Assembly: GCA_900319505.1 (NCBI GenBank)
Contig: ONOV01000072.1
Span: forward strand, 1-19,815
Direction of reading: 5' to 3'
Length of the DNA: 19,815 nucleotides
Source of the DNA: an uncultured Erysipelotrichaceae bacterium
Lineage (GTDB): Bacteria > Bacillota_I > Bacilli_A > Erysipelotrichales > Erysipelotrichaceae
The translations under genes and the position numbers were made by a program. The stretch's first letter is position 1. Every line of letters starts with the position of its first letter. This document shows, piece after piece, positions 1-8,260 of the stretch. Under the pieces are notes generated by a model. It worked only from the letters and a program-made list of their open reading frames with translations. It had not been told where the DNA came from and did no database searches.

Positions 1-41
1 AGAAAAAACATATATATAGGGCGAAGGAGGAAGATCAGATT

Positions 42-338
42 ATGAGAGCGATCTTTGTAGAACCCGAGCAGCTTGAATCCTGTGCTGCACGGATGGAATC
101 AGACAATCAGGATTATCTTCGCGCCATGAGTGATTTATTCGCCACGGTAGACAATCTGCAGGCAGCCTGGAAGGGTAAGGACAACATTGCCTATACGGAA
201 TCTATTGAAAAGTTTGAGGCTGATTTCCGTCAGATTTCAGTTCTGTGTACACAGTATACAGACTTTCTCAGATCCAGTGCTGCCGCATATCGCGAGACAC
301 AGGATGAACTTGCCGAACAGGCCAGAAGAATTGCATAA
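42..338 (+). CDS. WXG100 family protein (Esx-like), first of a tandem pair
   Basis: A 98-residue protein of the size of WXG100 secretion substrates, which form helical-hairpin dimers exported by type VII systems. The hairpin turn motif W43-K44-G45 is a canonical WxG in mid-protein, flanked by predicted long amphipathic helices. The C-terminal helix has Y72, F75, L76 and Y83 at the same positions as the next gene, so the two look like paralogues that could pair. The C-terminal tyrosine is followed by Gln at +4 and Asp at +5, so the YxxxD/E export motif is off by one residue. A strong GGAGG at 26-30 sets the start. It is the first gene seen of a tight operon leading to an EssC-like ATPase, and the spacing to the next gene is 11 bases. 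Family assignment is firm. Whether it is a secreted effector partner or a structural Esx is inferred only. Confidence 0.85.
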   Translation: MRAIFVEPEQLESCAARMESDNQDYLRAMSDLFATVDNLQAAWKGKDNIAYTESIEKFEADFRQISVLCTQYTDFLRSSAAAYRETQDELAEQARRIA

Positions 339-349
339 GGGAGGAACAG

Positions 350-649
350 ATGAACGGTATTTCAATTACCTGTGCGGAAGTACAGGCGGCAGCGGTACAG
401 CTGAACAATCTTAACAGCCAGATGAATGAAGCACTTCTTGATATGAAGAGGGAGATGAATGCACTGGAAGGCGGCTGGATTTCCGACGCGGGTGAAACCA
501 TCCGTGCCCGCTTCAATGCTTTTGCCAACCGTTTTGAAACCCAGCGCATGACCATCAGTGCTTACGCCAGGTTCCTTGAACAGACAGCCGAAAGTTATGA
601 TTCGCTGGAAAATACCATTAACTCCAATGCCTCGGGCATGCAGGAGTAG
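350..649 (+). CDS. WXG100-like protein with WIS turn and C-terminal YxxxE
   Basis: A 99-residue helical protein that aligns without gaps to its upstream neighbour around the turn (W43 in both) and in the last helix (Y72, F75, L76, Y83). The turn reads G42-W43-I44-S45, so the Gly of WxG is replaced by Ser. Near the C-terminus Y83-D-S-L-E87 fits the YxxxD/E secretion signal of type VII substrates, which the upstream paralogue lacks. GGGAGGA at 340-346 is the ribosome binding site. Division of labour between the paralogues, with this one carrying the export signal for a heterodimer, would match EsxA/EsxB-type pairs in other systems, but that is inference. The 3' end overlaps the start region of the following lipoprotein gene. 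Confidence 0.82.
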   Translation: MNGISITCAEVQAAAVQLNNLNSQMNEALLDMKREMNALEGGWISDAGETIRARFNAFANRFETQRMTISAYARFLEQTAESYDSLENTINSNASGMQE

Positions 650-2666
650 TGTATTGATTCTTATGTGTGCGGGACTGTTTACAGCTGGGTGCAGTCCCGG
701 CTCGCATAAGGTGTACACATTGGGAGAATGGCTGGAAGAAGTCAGACAGCAGTCCGGTATTGATGCGGCAGGCAGTGCTTCCACGCTGGATGCACTCAAG
801 GATTTCGGTGTTCTGGAAAGTACAGATATTGATACAGAACAGAAACTGAACCGGGAGTGGACAGCCTATACCCTTGTCAATCTTTCCGGTATTTCCTTTC
901 AGGAAGCAGAAGTCGCTGACATAGCGAAAACACAGTTTCCGGAACACGTGAAAACAGGTGTCAAAGAAGGCTTATTTACCCTGGATGGAAAGAAGAAATT
1001 CCATCCTAAGCGCAGTGTGAAAGAAGCAGAAGCGATGAAGCTTCTTGGTAAAACGATCTCTTACATCAATGACCCTCATTTTGAAACAAAGCAGGAAATC
1101 AATGTTGCCCAGGATGCGCCTGTACTCAGACAGAAACCACTGGCATTTGATGCCGGTACATTGACCTGTCTATTGCCGGCGGGAACGGATCTGAAACAGT
1201 ATCAGGCGATCAGCTGGGTGGATGATGCCGGACAGGAAGTCATCTATGACATTGATCACAGTGAAGAAACAGAAGAAGGAATCAGCGTACAGCTGAAGGA
1301 AGCGGATCTTTTGTCATATACCGATTCCATGGAACTGAGCGGGGAATCAGACCTGGATTTTGAAAATGCAGAGATCATCAGCGGAGAGAAAAGTGCTGCG
1401 GTTAAAGATGACACTCCTTTCATCCATACCATGGCTGCGGGAAAGACAAAGAAATTTTCCGTACATGGCTATGACATCACTCTGACAGCCAATTCCGCCG
1501 GAATAGAGGCAAAAATGGAAAAAGAGCTGGATAACAGCCTGAATCTGACTGGCAGTCTCAAAATGAGCGGCATCAATGTAAAATACAGGTTCTTCTCATT
1601 GAAGAAGGATGTCAGAGATGCCTACTTCAAGGTTAATCTGCACAGTGAAGAAGCGCTGAAGATCAAAGCAGGCCGCTATAAGAAACTGTATGGGGATTTC
1701 AGCAAAATCGATCCGAAGAATTTTCTCTCATCTCTTTCCGGTTTTCTCAAGCCCGTTAATGAGAATGCGACAGCGGAATTTACCATCTGTCAGATGGATA
1801 TTCCATTGAGTGCTGCTGCAGGCATAATGAGTGTAAAGGCAAAACTGTCAGTTGTACTTTATGCCAGCGGCCGGGCGTCCCTTGTGCTTTCTCAGGACAA
1901 TAATGTCGGTTTTGAAGTCAGAAAGGGCAGTCAGGCGCGTTTTATCCGTGATTACAGACATAAGGAAGAAAATGTGCTGAAGGCAGATACAGCCATAACG
2001 GGGAAGCTGGCATTTGCTCTGGAAGCACTGAAGGTGTCCATCATGGATATAGGTGTGGAAGCGGGAGCCAAGGCAGTTCTTTCTACTTCCGTCCATCTGT
2101 ATGACAAGGAAGGAAATATGGAAACCGTCTCCACAGATCTGCCGGGTGACGCGGTAAATGAATTATCAGACGGCAATCCGGATGTGCTTGTCTGTACGGA
2201 TATGGATGCCTATACGATTCTGAAACTGAAATTCAATTCCAGCGGAACACTGGCAGGAAAGATGGGCTTTGCGTTTGATATCAGCCTGCTGGACAAGTCC
2301 AATGGCAGTATTCTCGGGGGAACAAAACATTTTGAGAACTGGCATATGGTAGACGCATGCACAAGGAAAAAACGGGAAAAGAAAGTGGAGACAGCTGAAG
2401 TACCGAAGACTGAAAAGATCCGGATCGCTTCCTATGCGATTGCTGTAGGCGTGGGAGAGTCAAAGGCAATTCAGATTACCGGTCTGCCTGGGGATATCAG
2501 AGCAAAGGATCTAGTTTATTCGTGTGGCAGCAGCTGTGCTTCGGTCAGTGCTTCGGGTCTGGTGACTGGCATTTCGCCTGGGGCAGCGGTTGTGACAATC
2601 GCAAGCAGAGACGGCAGGTACAGCATCGAATGCTCGATTCTTGTCACAGGCGGTAAAGCCACATGA
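627..2666 (+). CDS. T7SS-locus lipoprotein with SLH-like repeats and C-terminal Big_2 domain
   Basis: A predicted 679-residue lipoprotein not recognised as a known Ess/Yuk component. The ATG at 627 gives a signal peptide with Arg3 and Arg6, a hydrophobic core, and the lipobox FTAGC with Cys22 as the lipidated residue. An earlier in-frame ATG at 558 lies inside the upstream gene and spoils the signal peptide. A TTG at 654 has a better-spaced AGGAG (642-646) but would leave an uncharged, very short signal. Residues about 30-135 contain two stretches resembling SLH repeats (hydrophobic Gly-Val/Leu turns followed by an Arg-Glu or Lys-Glu-Ala-Glu-Ala-Met-type helix). The middle, about 140-595, is beta-rich and unrecognised. 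The last 80 residues look like a bacterial Ig-like group 2 domain (VSASGLVTGISPG). It overlaps the next gene by ATGA, so it is translationally coupled to the EssC-like ATPase. This suggests a surface-exposed part or partner of the secretion machine. Confidence 0.75.
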   Translation: MPRACRSSVLILMCAGLFTAGCSPGSHKVYTLGEWLEEVRQQSGIDAAGSASTLDALKDFGVLESTDIDTEQKLNREWTAYTLVNLSGISFQEAEVADIAKTQFPEHVKTGVKEGLFTLDGKKKFHPKRSVKEAEAMKLLGKTISYINDPHFETKQEINVAQDAPVLRQKPLAFDAGTLTCLLPAGTDLKQYQAISWVDDAGQEVIYDIDHSEETEEGISVQLKEADLLSYTDSMELSGESDLDFENAEIISGEKSAAVKDDTPFIHTMAAGKTKKFSVHGYDITLTANSAGIEAKMEKELDNSLNLTGSLKMSGINVKYRFFSLKKDVRDAYFKVNLHSEEALKIKAGRYKKLYGDFSKIDPKNFLSSLSGFLKPVNENATAEFTICQMDIPLSAAAGIMSVKAKLSVVLYASGRASLVLSQDNNVGFEVRKGSQARFIRDYRHKEENVLKADTAITGKLAFALEALKVSIMDIGVEAGAKAVLSTSVHLYDKEGNMETVSTDLPGDAVNELSDGNPDVLVCTDMDAYTILKLKFNSSGTLAGKMGFAFDISLLDKSNGSILGGTKHFENWHMVDACTRKKREKKVETAEVPKTEKIRIASYAIAVGVGESKAIQITGLPGDIRAKDLVYSCGSSCASVSASGLVTGISPGAAVVTIASRDGRYSIECSILVTGGKAT

Positions 2667-5600
2667 TCTTTCTGGAATCAGAAACATCATTCTGTCTTCT
2701 GCCTGATGGTGATACGGTTTCCGTCCAGATGGACGGAAATCGTATCCTTTATGAATCTTCAAAACTTATTGTCAATGGCAGAGAAGTGCAGGCAGAAATA
2801 AGAATGAGCGAGCGGAAAAAGTCGCTCTGCTTTGTGATCGGACGTAAGAAGTATGTACTTTCGATTGATCGGGGAAAAGCAGACAGCAGTTTCATCAAGT
2901 ATGAACTGCAGAAGCATATCAGTATCGGCGGTTCGATTGAAGATGATATCTATCTCAGAGATGAAACAGCTGCCCGCTCACAGCTGTTAATTGATACAGA
3001 AGCACACACCATATGCGATACCGGGGGAATGCATCATATATGGTGTGAAGGGAAAAGAGTGGAAACGGGAAAATACAGACCAGGTGATACCTTCTATTAC
3101 GCCTGTCTTACGTTCATCCTGATGGATCACTGTATTGCCATAGAGAATGCAGAACATGTTTACATCAGCCTCAGCCGCTTCCATAAGGATGAGGAAGTAT
3201 TAAAGCCCAGAGTTACGGTATGGCAGAACAGTGAGCTGCCCATACTTCCTTCATTAAATCCATCCTTTACCCTGCATTATCCGCCGCCTTCACCTGTTGT
3301 CAATGAACAGACGCTTGTCATGATCGGACCTGCTTTGACTATGACCGCGTCTTCCTGCGGTATTTCTCTTCTGATGGCTTATAACAGCTATATGTCAGGC
3401 AGAGAAATATCAAGTTTCATGCCGATGCTGCTGTTTCCGGCCATGATGTTCTCCTCCACGCTGTTCTGGTATCTGATCCGCAAATATCTTGCCCGGAAAC
3501 AGAAAAAGGAAAACCGGGAAAAAAGGATTGAAGCATTTGCCAGGCAGCTAAGTCAGATTGAAAAGGAAAGAGGGAAGCTGCTGCAGCAGTATGAAACTAT
3601 CACTGCGCAGAAGTTTGCGGATCCTGCTGTTCTGATGGAGAACTGGAAGAAAGCAGAAATGAAAGTCATGGACCGGTATGATCCGGATTTTCTCTCTTTG
3701 TATATCGGCCGGGGAAAGCGGCGCATCGTACTGCACGTAAAAACAGAAGGCAGAAGCGGAGAAGAGGAAGAATTAAATGAATCATTTGATGCAAGCATGA
3801 AGCGCATGAAGCAGGAATGCGATCTGCCTCTGATCCTTTCTTTGAAGAAGACACCGCATATATGGGTTCATGATGAAAGTAAGGACAGGGGATTCAGCCA
3901 GTATCTGCTGCTGCAGCTGATCAGTCTGTATAAAGCAGATGATCTTCTGCTTGTGTTTATTCAGGAGAATCATGTGCCGGTGCATCTGTATTCACTGGCT
4001 CATACGGCTGGAAAATCCGGCTGCAGCATCTATACGCCAGGGCAGTTCAGAGAAGTCAAGGATGCTTTGAAAAATGAAAAGACCCGGGATATTGTGTATA
4101 TCTGCTCGGAAGGCAATATGGAGAAAGAGTTTGCGGCAAAGGATATGGTGCTGTTTCTTTCGGATACATACTGCACGGCGGATGTCAGTCTTGAAGTGAG
4201 AGATGAGGAAGGAATCTGCCGCAATGCGGCAGAGAAAGAGAAATATTTCTTTGTTCCTGCCTGTCTTAAAAAAAGGGAGTATTCGAAAGCACTGGCCCAG
4301 GCCGCCATCAGCTCTTATCCAGGCATTCATGCTGGCAGTTATGGCTTTATGGAAGTCAACGGTTATCATTCCCTTGCACAGATGGATCCGTCAAGAGCCT
4401 GGCAGAAGAGCTGCTGTATCAGTCATCTTAAGTGTGTACTGGGAGTCGATGATACGGGAAAGCAGATTGAACTTGATCTGCATGAACATGGCGATGGACC
4501 GCATGGCCTGATTGCAGGTACAACCGGATCCGGCAAGAGTGAATGTATCATATCCATGATTCTTTCCCTGGCCTGCCGCTACAGTCCGGCTGATCTGCAG
4601 ATCGTGCTGATTGATTTCAAGGGGACAGGTCTATTGCAGGCTCTGAGTGAAAAGAAGAAAAGTCTGCCGCATCTTGCCGGCACCTTAAGCAATCTGGACA
4701 GTCAGGATGCAGAAAGGGTCCTGGTATCATTGAAAAAAGAATGTCAGTATAGGGAAAAGCTGTTTGCCCGCATGCATGCCTTTGCCGGTCATGACATTGC
4801 CAGTATTGATGTATATGATACAAGCTGGCAGAAAGACAGCGGCCTGCCGTATCTGGCACATCTGCTTATTGTGATTGATGAGTTTGCCCAGCTGAAAAAA
4901 GAAAATCCATTATTCATGGATGAACTTGTCTCCATTGCCAGAGTCGGCCGGTCTCTCGGGATTCATCTTCTGCTTTCCACCCAGAAACCGGCTGGCGTTG
5001 TCAACGGCCAGATTGCCAGCAATACCCGCTATAAAATCTGTCTGAAAGTCAATGACAGTGAAGATTCAAGAGATGTGATCAATGATATATCAGCCAGCCG
5101 TATCCAGCAGCCGGGTGAATTCTATGTGAGTGTGGACAGTACACTGAGACATGGCTATTCAGGCTATTCCGGCCGTTGCTACGTGCCGGGTGAAAAGCAG
5201 ATTGAAATATGGGATCAGAACAGCCGGCATTTGCACCAGACTATGGCAGAAGGACCCTCCGAGCGTCAGTGCATCATACATGCCTTACTGTCTTTGAAAA
5301 CAGATGATATGCAGGTCAGACCGCTGTGGCCGGAGCGCATCAGCTCGATCACCTGGGCACAGCTCAGATCGATTCCGGAAGCGCTGGGCATCATAGATGA
5401 TTTTCATGATGGCTGCTATCGTCCGCTGATTTCTTCTTCAAAGCTGCTATTGCTTTCCGATGACGCGCAGAAAACAAAAGACTTTCTTTTTTCCTGTCTC
5501 TATCAGAAGCTGAAGGAAAACCGTGAAATCTATATATTGTCAGATGATCAGGTCTATGATCCTCTTGTTTCTCATCCCGGCATCAGTGCCGTCATATCCT

Positions 5601-6406
5601 GCACAGATGATGATCGGATTGACTGGCTGAAGCAGAGAATCCGTACACATCATTCCTCTGTTATTCTGATAGATGACACGGCTTCCTTTCTAGGGGAAAG
5701 AGAAGAGCGGATACAGCTGTTTCAGGAATGGTGCCGGAAAGAAGAAAATGAACTCTGTCTTTTCTGTGTCATTCATCTGAATCATGATCTGTCACACAGG
5801 TTAAGTGTACTGTTTCCCATGAAACTGGTGCTTTCCTGTCTGAATGAAAGAGAGATTTCTGATTTCTTTGAAAAGGCCTGCCGCTGTTCTTTTACGGAAG
5901 ATCACGCTTTTCTTCTCTATGAGAATGGGCATATTCTGCGCGTGGTTTATCCGGGTGTGAATGAAACAGAGCTGTATGCCCGTAAAGGCAGAAATACCTA
6001 TGTCATGCCGGCGCTGCCGAAACTGCTGAAACCGGATGAGAGCGGGTATCTCGGCATCTATACGGATGATCTTTCCCGCTTCGTTCTGGAAGAAGGAAGA
6101 CAGACGATTATCATGGCGCAGTATGATGTGACCCTGCTTGGTTTATATGAATATCTGAAAAAGAGAAAGAGCTGTGTCTTCAGTTATGAGGGAACAGACA
6201 GTGATGCCGAAGTGATATTTACCCTGAGCGATGCGTATGAAAGGGGTCCCCTGCGCAGAAAGAAAGATGTCCTGATTTTATATGCGGGCAGCGGATTCAG
6301 GCATCAGTATACGCTCAAAGCGTATCTGCCAAGGGATCTGAAAGAGAATGAAGGGATTGTATTCAATCATGGCCGAAGCAGAAAGATACGTCTGATAGAT
6401 GTCTGA
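2663..6406 (+). CDS. essC: EssC/YukB-like type VII secretion FtsK/SpoIIIE ATPase
   Basis: The motor ATPase of a Firmicutes type VII secretion system, 1247 residues, shorter than the roughly 1,480 of the S. aureus protein. The N-terminus (about 1-160) looks like the tandem FHA-like cytosolic domains, with ISIGGSIEDDIYL resembling the FHA core. Two transmembrane helices follow at about 217-239 and 252-274, then a charged coiled region. The first FtsK/SpoIIIE module has an intact Walker A, GTTGSGKS at 619-626, and Walker B ending D739-E740. The second module, around 900-1100, has LLLLSDDAQKTK (928-939) where the P-loop should be, so it is degenerate, though ILIDD survives as a Walker B relic. 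The third (about 1129-1247) also lacks a P-loop. The start overlaps the lipoprotein stop as ATGA. It should sit in the membrane and power export of the WXG100 proteins encoded just upstream. Confidence 0.92.
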   Translation: MIFLESETSFCLLPDGDTVSVQMDGNRILYESSKLIVNGREVQAEIRMSERKKSLCFVIGRKKYVLSIDRGKADSSFIKYELQKHISIGGSIEDDIYLRDETAARSQLLIDTEAHTICDTGGMHHIWCEGKRVETGKYRPGDTFYYACLTFILMDHCIAIENAEHVYISLSRFHKDEEVLKPRVTVWQNSELPILPSLNPSFTLHYPPPSPVVNEQTLVMIGPALTMTASSCGISLLMAYNSYMSGREISSFMPMLLFPAMMFSSTLFWYLIRKYLARKQKKENREKRIEAFARQLSQIEKERGKLLQQYETITAQKFADPAVLMENWKKAEMKVMDRYDPDFLSLYIGRGKRRIVLHVKTEGRSGEEEELNESFDASMKRMKQECDLPLILSLKKTPHIWVHDESKDRGFSQYLLLQLISLYKADDLLLVFIQENHVPVHLYSLAHTAGKSGCSIYTPGQFREVKDALKNEKTRDIVYICSEGNMEKEFAAKDMVLFLSDTYCTADVSLEVRDEEGICRNAAEKEKYFFVPACLKKREYSKALAQAAISSYPGIHAGSYGFMEVNGYHSLAQMDPSRAWQKSCCISHLKCVLGVDDTGKQIELDLHEHGDGPHGLIAGTTGSGKSECIISMILSLACRYSPADLQIVLIDFKGTGLLQALSEKKKSLPHLAGTLSNLDSQDAERVLVSLKKECQYREKLFARMHAFAGHDIASIDVYDTSWQKDSGLPYLAHLLIVIDEFAQLKKENPLFMDELVSIARVGRSLGIHLLLSTQKPAGVVNGQIASNTRYKICLKVNDSEDSRDVINDISASRIQQPGEFYVSVDSTLRHGYSGYSGRCYVPGEKQIEIWDQNSRHLHQTMAEGPSERQCIIHALLSLKTDDMQVRPLWPERISSITWAQLRSIPEALGIIDDFHDGCYRPLISSSKLLLLSDDAQKTKDFLFSCLYQKLKENREIYILSDDQVYDPLVSHPGISAVISCTDDDRIDWLKQRIRTHHSSVILIDDTASFLGEREERIQLFQEWCRKEENELCLFCVIHLNHDLSHRLSVLFPMKLVLSCLNEREISDFFEKACRCSFTEDHAFLLYENGHILRVVYPGVNETELYARKGRNTYVMPALPKLLKPDESGYLGIYTDDLSRFVLEEGRQTIIMAQYDVTLLGLYEYLKKRKSCVFSYEGTDSDAEVIFTLSDAYERGPLRRKKDVLILYAGSGFRHQYTLKAYLPRDLKENEGIVFNHGRSRKIRLIDV

Positions 6407-6414
6407 GGTGAAAG

Positions 6415-6651
6415 ATGGAAGAAAAGAAGATCATGATCTATCTGTGGCTTGTCAGTCAGAATCAATGGTATCGGATTCTGGTGTTTGAACGCACGGACTT
6501 CCAGAAGATCAAGGCAGCTCTTTCAGATGCTTCAGGAAAGGATGTGACCAGGATGGATGTATTTTCCTATCCGGATGAAACAGCGGTTTATGAAAACAGA
6601 CCGCTCAAAGAAGCAGGGATAAGAGAAGGCATGTCTTTCCTGCTGCTTTAA
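6415..6651 (+). CDS. YukD/EsaB-like ubiquitin-fold protein
   Basis: A 78-residue protein with the length and pattern of the YukD/EsaB family, small ubiquitin-like proteins encoded in Firmicutes type VII loci. Visible features are an N-terminal beta-hairpin, the helix DFQKIKAALSDASGK, and a C-terminal segment, RPLKEAGIREGMSFLLL, that corresponds to the end of the ubiquitin fold (family members end in a similar hydrophobic strand). There is no C-terminal di-glycine, so it is not a conjugation tag, as expected for this family. GAGGTG at 6405-6410 overlaps the EssC stop and gives tight coupling. It is the last gene of the T7SS operon here. Its stop codon overlaps, tail to tail, the stop of the radical SAM gene on the other strand. 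Identification rests on length, pattern and context. Confidence 0.72.
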   Translation: MEEKKIMIYLWLVSQNQWYRILVFERTDFQKIKAALSDASGKDVTRMDVFSYPDETAVYENRPLKEAGIREGMSFLLL

Positions 6652-7478
6652 CGGTCAAAGCGGTGGCGGAAGGCACAGGTCTGACAGTACGGTTCAATGA
6701 TCCGATCAGAACAGAAGCCGGCCGCCATTGCTTTTCTTCTTTCTCCTTCATAGATAGAAGAAAAGGACTGCTCATGGACATTGCCCAAGGCAATACGGCC
6801 GTCATGATCCATACAGCACGGCACCACTGTTCCATCTGCCAGGATGGCGATCTGATCCCGGGCGCCGCGGCATGTACCTCTTGTCACGGGGATTCCCGTA
6901 TCTTCAGGCCAGGAAAAGGAATTGGCAGTTGAAAGATGTACATGGGGCATCAGCAGATAGCTGTTGGCCCGCTTTTCCAGAGTGAGCGGATACTGTCTCA
7001 GGATTCTTAGGCATTCTTTTGTCCTTGGACAGTTCAGCGCATCATCCCGCCACAGGCGGATATCGCATTCCGGCCGGCCGGAAAGAGAAGCTTCTTTACA
7101 GAAGGACAGGATTTCCTTCATACAGCCATCCACATCTATAGAAGAGTATTCAATGCTCTGCAGAGAAAAGGAAATGCGGCGCAGAGAAGGATGCTGCAGA
7201 AGAGACACATGATAACGGGCAAGCAGGGTGGCATTTGTAACCAGCTGAACCTGCATGTGTTCTTCATCACAGGCATACATGATGTCATCAAAGGCAGGAT
7301 GTGTCAGCGGTTCACCCTGTACATGCAGGTAGATATAGGATGTATAGGGATGAATCTGCTTCAGAAGAGAAGCGAAGAAAGCAGGGGACATATAAGACTT
7401 TTCCCGCTTTACTTCCGGGCAGAAGGAACAGTGCAGATTGCATATACTGGTGATTTCGATATAGACACGTTTGAGCAT
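6648..7478 (-). CDS. Radical SAM/SPASM domain protein
   Basis: A 276-residue radical S-adenosylmethionine enzyme. The cluster motif is C13-x3-C17-x2-C20, followed by the SAM-binding QGEP at 54-57. The C-terminal SPASM region has C203, C221, C222, C256, C265 and C268 (ending YCQTC), which could hold one or two auxiliary iron-sulfur clusters. Short SPASM proteins include peptide-maturation enzymes and enzymes of unknown substrate. No precursor peptide gene is obvious next to it, so the substrate is unknown. The ATG at 7478 has no Shine-Dalgarno, and a perfect extended -10 lies 6 bases upstream, so translation may be leaderless. It sits just past the terminator of the lysine transporter operon, and its last four bases overlap the YukD-like gene on the plus strand. 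Confidence 0.88.
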   Translation of the reverse strand: MLKRVYIEITSICNLHCSFCPEVKREKSYMSPAFFASLLKQIHPYTSYIYLHVQGEPLTHPAFDDIMYACDEEHMQVQLVTNATLLARYHVSLLQHPSLRRISFSLQSIEYSSIDVDGCMKEILSFCKEASLSGRPECDIRLWRDDALNCPRTKECLRILRQYPLTLEKRANSYLLMPHVHLSTANSFSWPEDTGIPVTRGTCRGARDQIAILADGTVVPCCMDHDGRIALGNVHEQSFSSIYEGERRKAMAAGFCSDRIIEPYCQTCAFRHRFDR

Positions 7479-7484
7479 GCTCTG

Positions 7485-7493
7485 ATTATAACA
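7485..7493 (-). promoter_or_regulatory. Extended -10 promoter of the radical SAM gene (leaderless start)
   Basis: On the minus strand TGTTATAAT (7493 to 7485) is a full extended -10. The last T is at 7485, so the expected start point, about seven bases on, is the A of the ATG at 7478. The -35 position (7508-7513) reads GGTCTT and is poor, as is tolerated with an extended -10. It is placed directly after the U-tract of the upstream terminator. Confidence 0.55.
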
Positions 7494-7517
7494 AAAAAGA
7501 AGGTCCGAAGACCTTCT
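7493..7517 (-). terminator. Terminator of the lysine ABC transporter operon
   Basis: On the minus strand AGAAGGTC, loop TTCG, GACCTTCT forms a perfect 8-bp stem (7517-7510 with 7505-7498) capped by a stable UUCG loop and followed by a run of U. It begins at the last base of the ATPase gene stop codon. Confidence 0.9.
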
Positions 7518-8260
7518 CAGTGATTGATGAAACTGTTGAGGAAGGAACGGGTGACTTCACTGTCAGGATGGGTGAAGATCTTATCCGGTGTGCCTTCTTC
7601 TTCAATGACACCGTCTGCCATGAACACAACTTTATCACTGACTTCTCTGGCAAATGACATTTCATGGGTGACGACAATCATCGTCAGACCTTCTTTTGCC
7701 AGATCCTTCATGACATTCAGTACTTCACCGACCATTTCCGGATCGAGTGCTGAAGTTGGTTCATCAAACAGCATCAGCTTCGGCGACATGCACAGGGCAC
7801 GTGCAATGGCGACACGCTGTTTCTGTCCGCCGGAAATCATACGGGGATCCGCATTGGCGAAATTCTCCATGCCGACCTGTTTCAGATAATGCATGGCTTT
7901 TTCGGTCGCTTCTGCCTTGTTAACATGCAGTACTTTCATCTGCGGCCTGACACAGTTATTCAGTACATTCATGTTGTTGAACAGATTGAACTGCTGGAAG
8001 CACATGCCTACCTTGGCACGATAGGTATTTACATTCTTTGTTTTCGTAATGTCTTCACCGAAGACGGTAATGGATCCGGAATCAGGCTTTTCCAATAGAT
8101 TGATACAGCGAAGCAGGGTGGATTTGCCTGACCCGGAGCGGCCGATCAGGGTAACAACCTGACCTTCATTGACATCAAAGTCGATACCCTTGAGTACTTC
8201 CAGGGCGCCGAAGCTTTTATGAATGTCTCTGATCTGTACAAGCGGTGCTGCTTCTGTCAT
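7517..8260 (-). CDS. Polar amino acid ABC transporter ATP-binding protein (probable lysine)
   Basis: A 247-residue ATPase of the GlnQ/HisP type. Walker A is GRSGSGKST at 40-48, the Q-loop glutamine is near 89-90, the signature is ISGGQ at 142-146 (Ile in place of the usual Leu), Walker B is LMLFDEP at 162-168, and the switch histidine is H199. It energises import through the permease encoded immediately upstream, with which it overlaps by four bases. The substrate is not visible in the ATPase itself. The lysine riboswitch in front of the operon makes lysine (or a close basic amino acid) the best call. It is the last gene of the operon, and a strong terminator starts at its stop codon. Confidence 0.95.
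   Translation of the reverse strand: MTEAAPLVQIRDIHKSFGALEVLKGIDFDVNEGQVVTLIGRSGSGKSTLLRCINLLEKPDSGSITVFGEDITKTKNVNTYRAKVGMCFQQFNLFNNMNVLNNCVRPQMKVLHVNKAEATEKAMHYLKQVGMENFANADPRMISGGQKQRVAIARALCMSPKLMLFDEPTSALDPEMVGEVLNVMKDLAKEGLTMIVVTHEMSFAREVSDKVVFMADGVIEEEGTPDKIFTHPDSEVTRSFLNSFINH

Noticed and set aside
558..626. Upstream extension of the T7SS lipoprotein to ATG 558
   Set aside because: It would overlap the WXG100-like gene by 92 bases and place the lipobox at residue 45, too far from the N-terminus.
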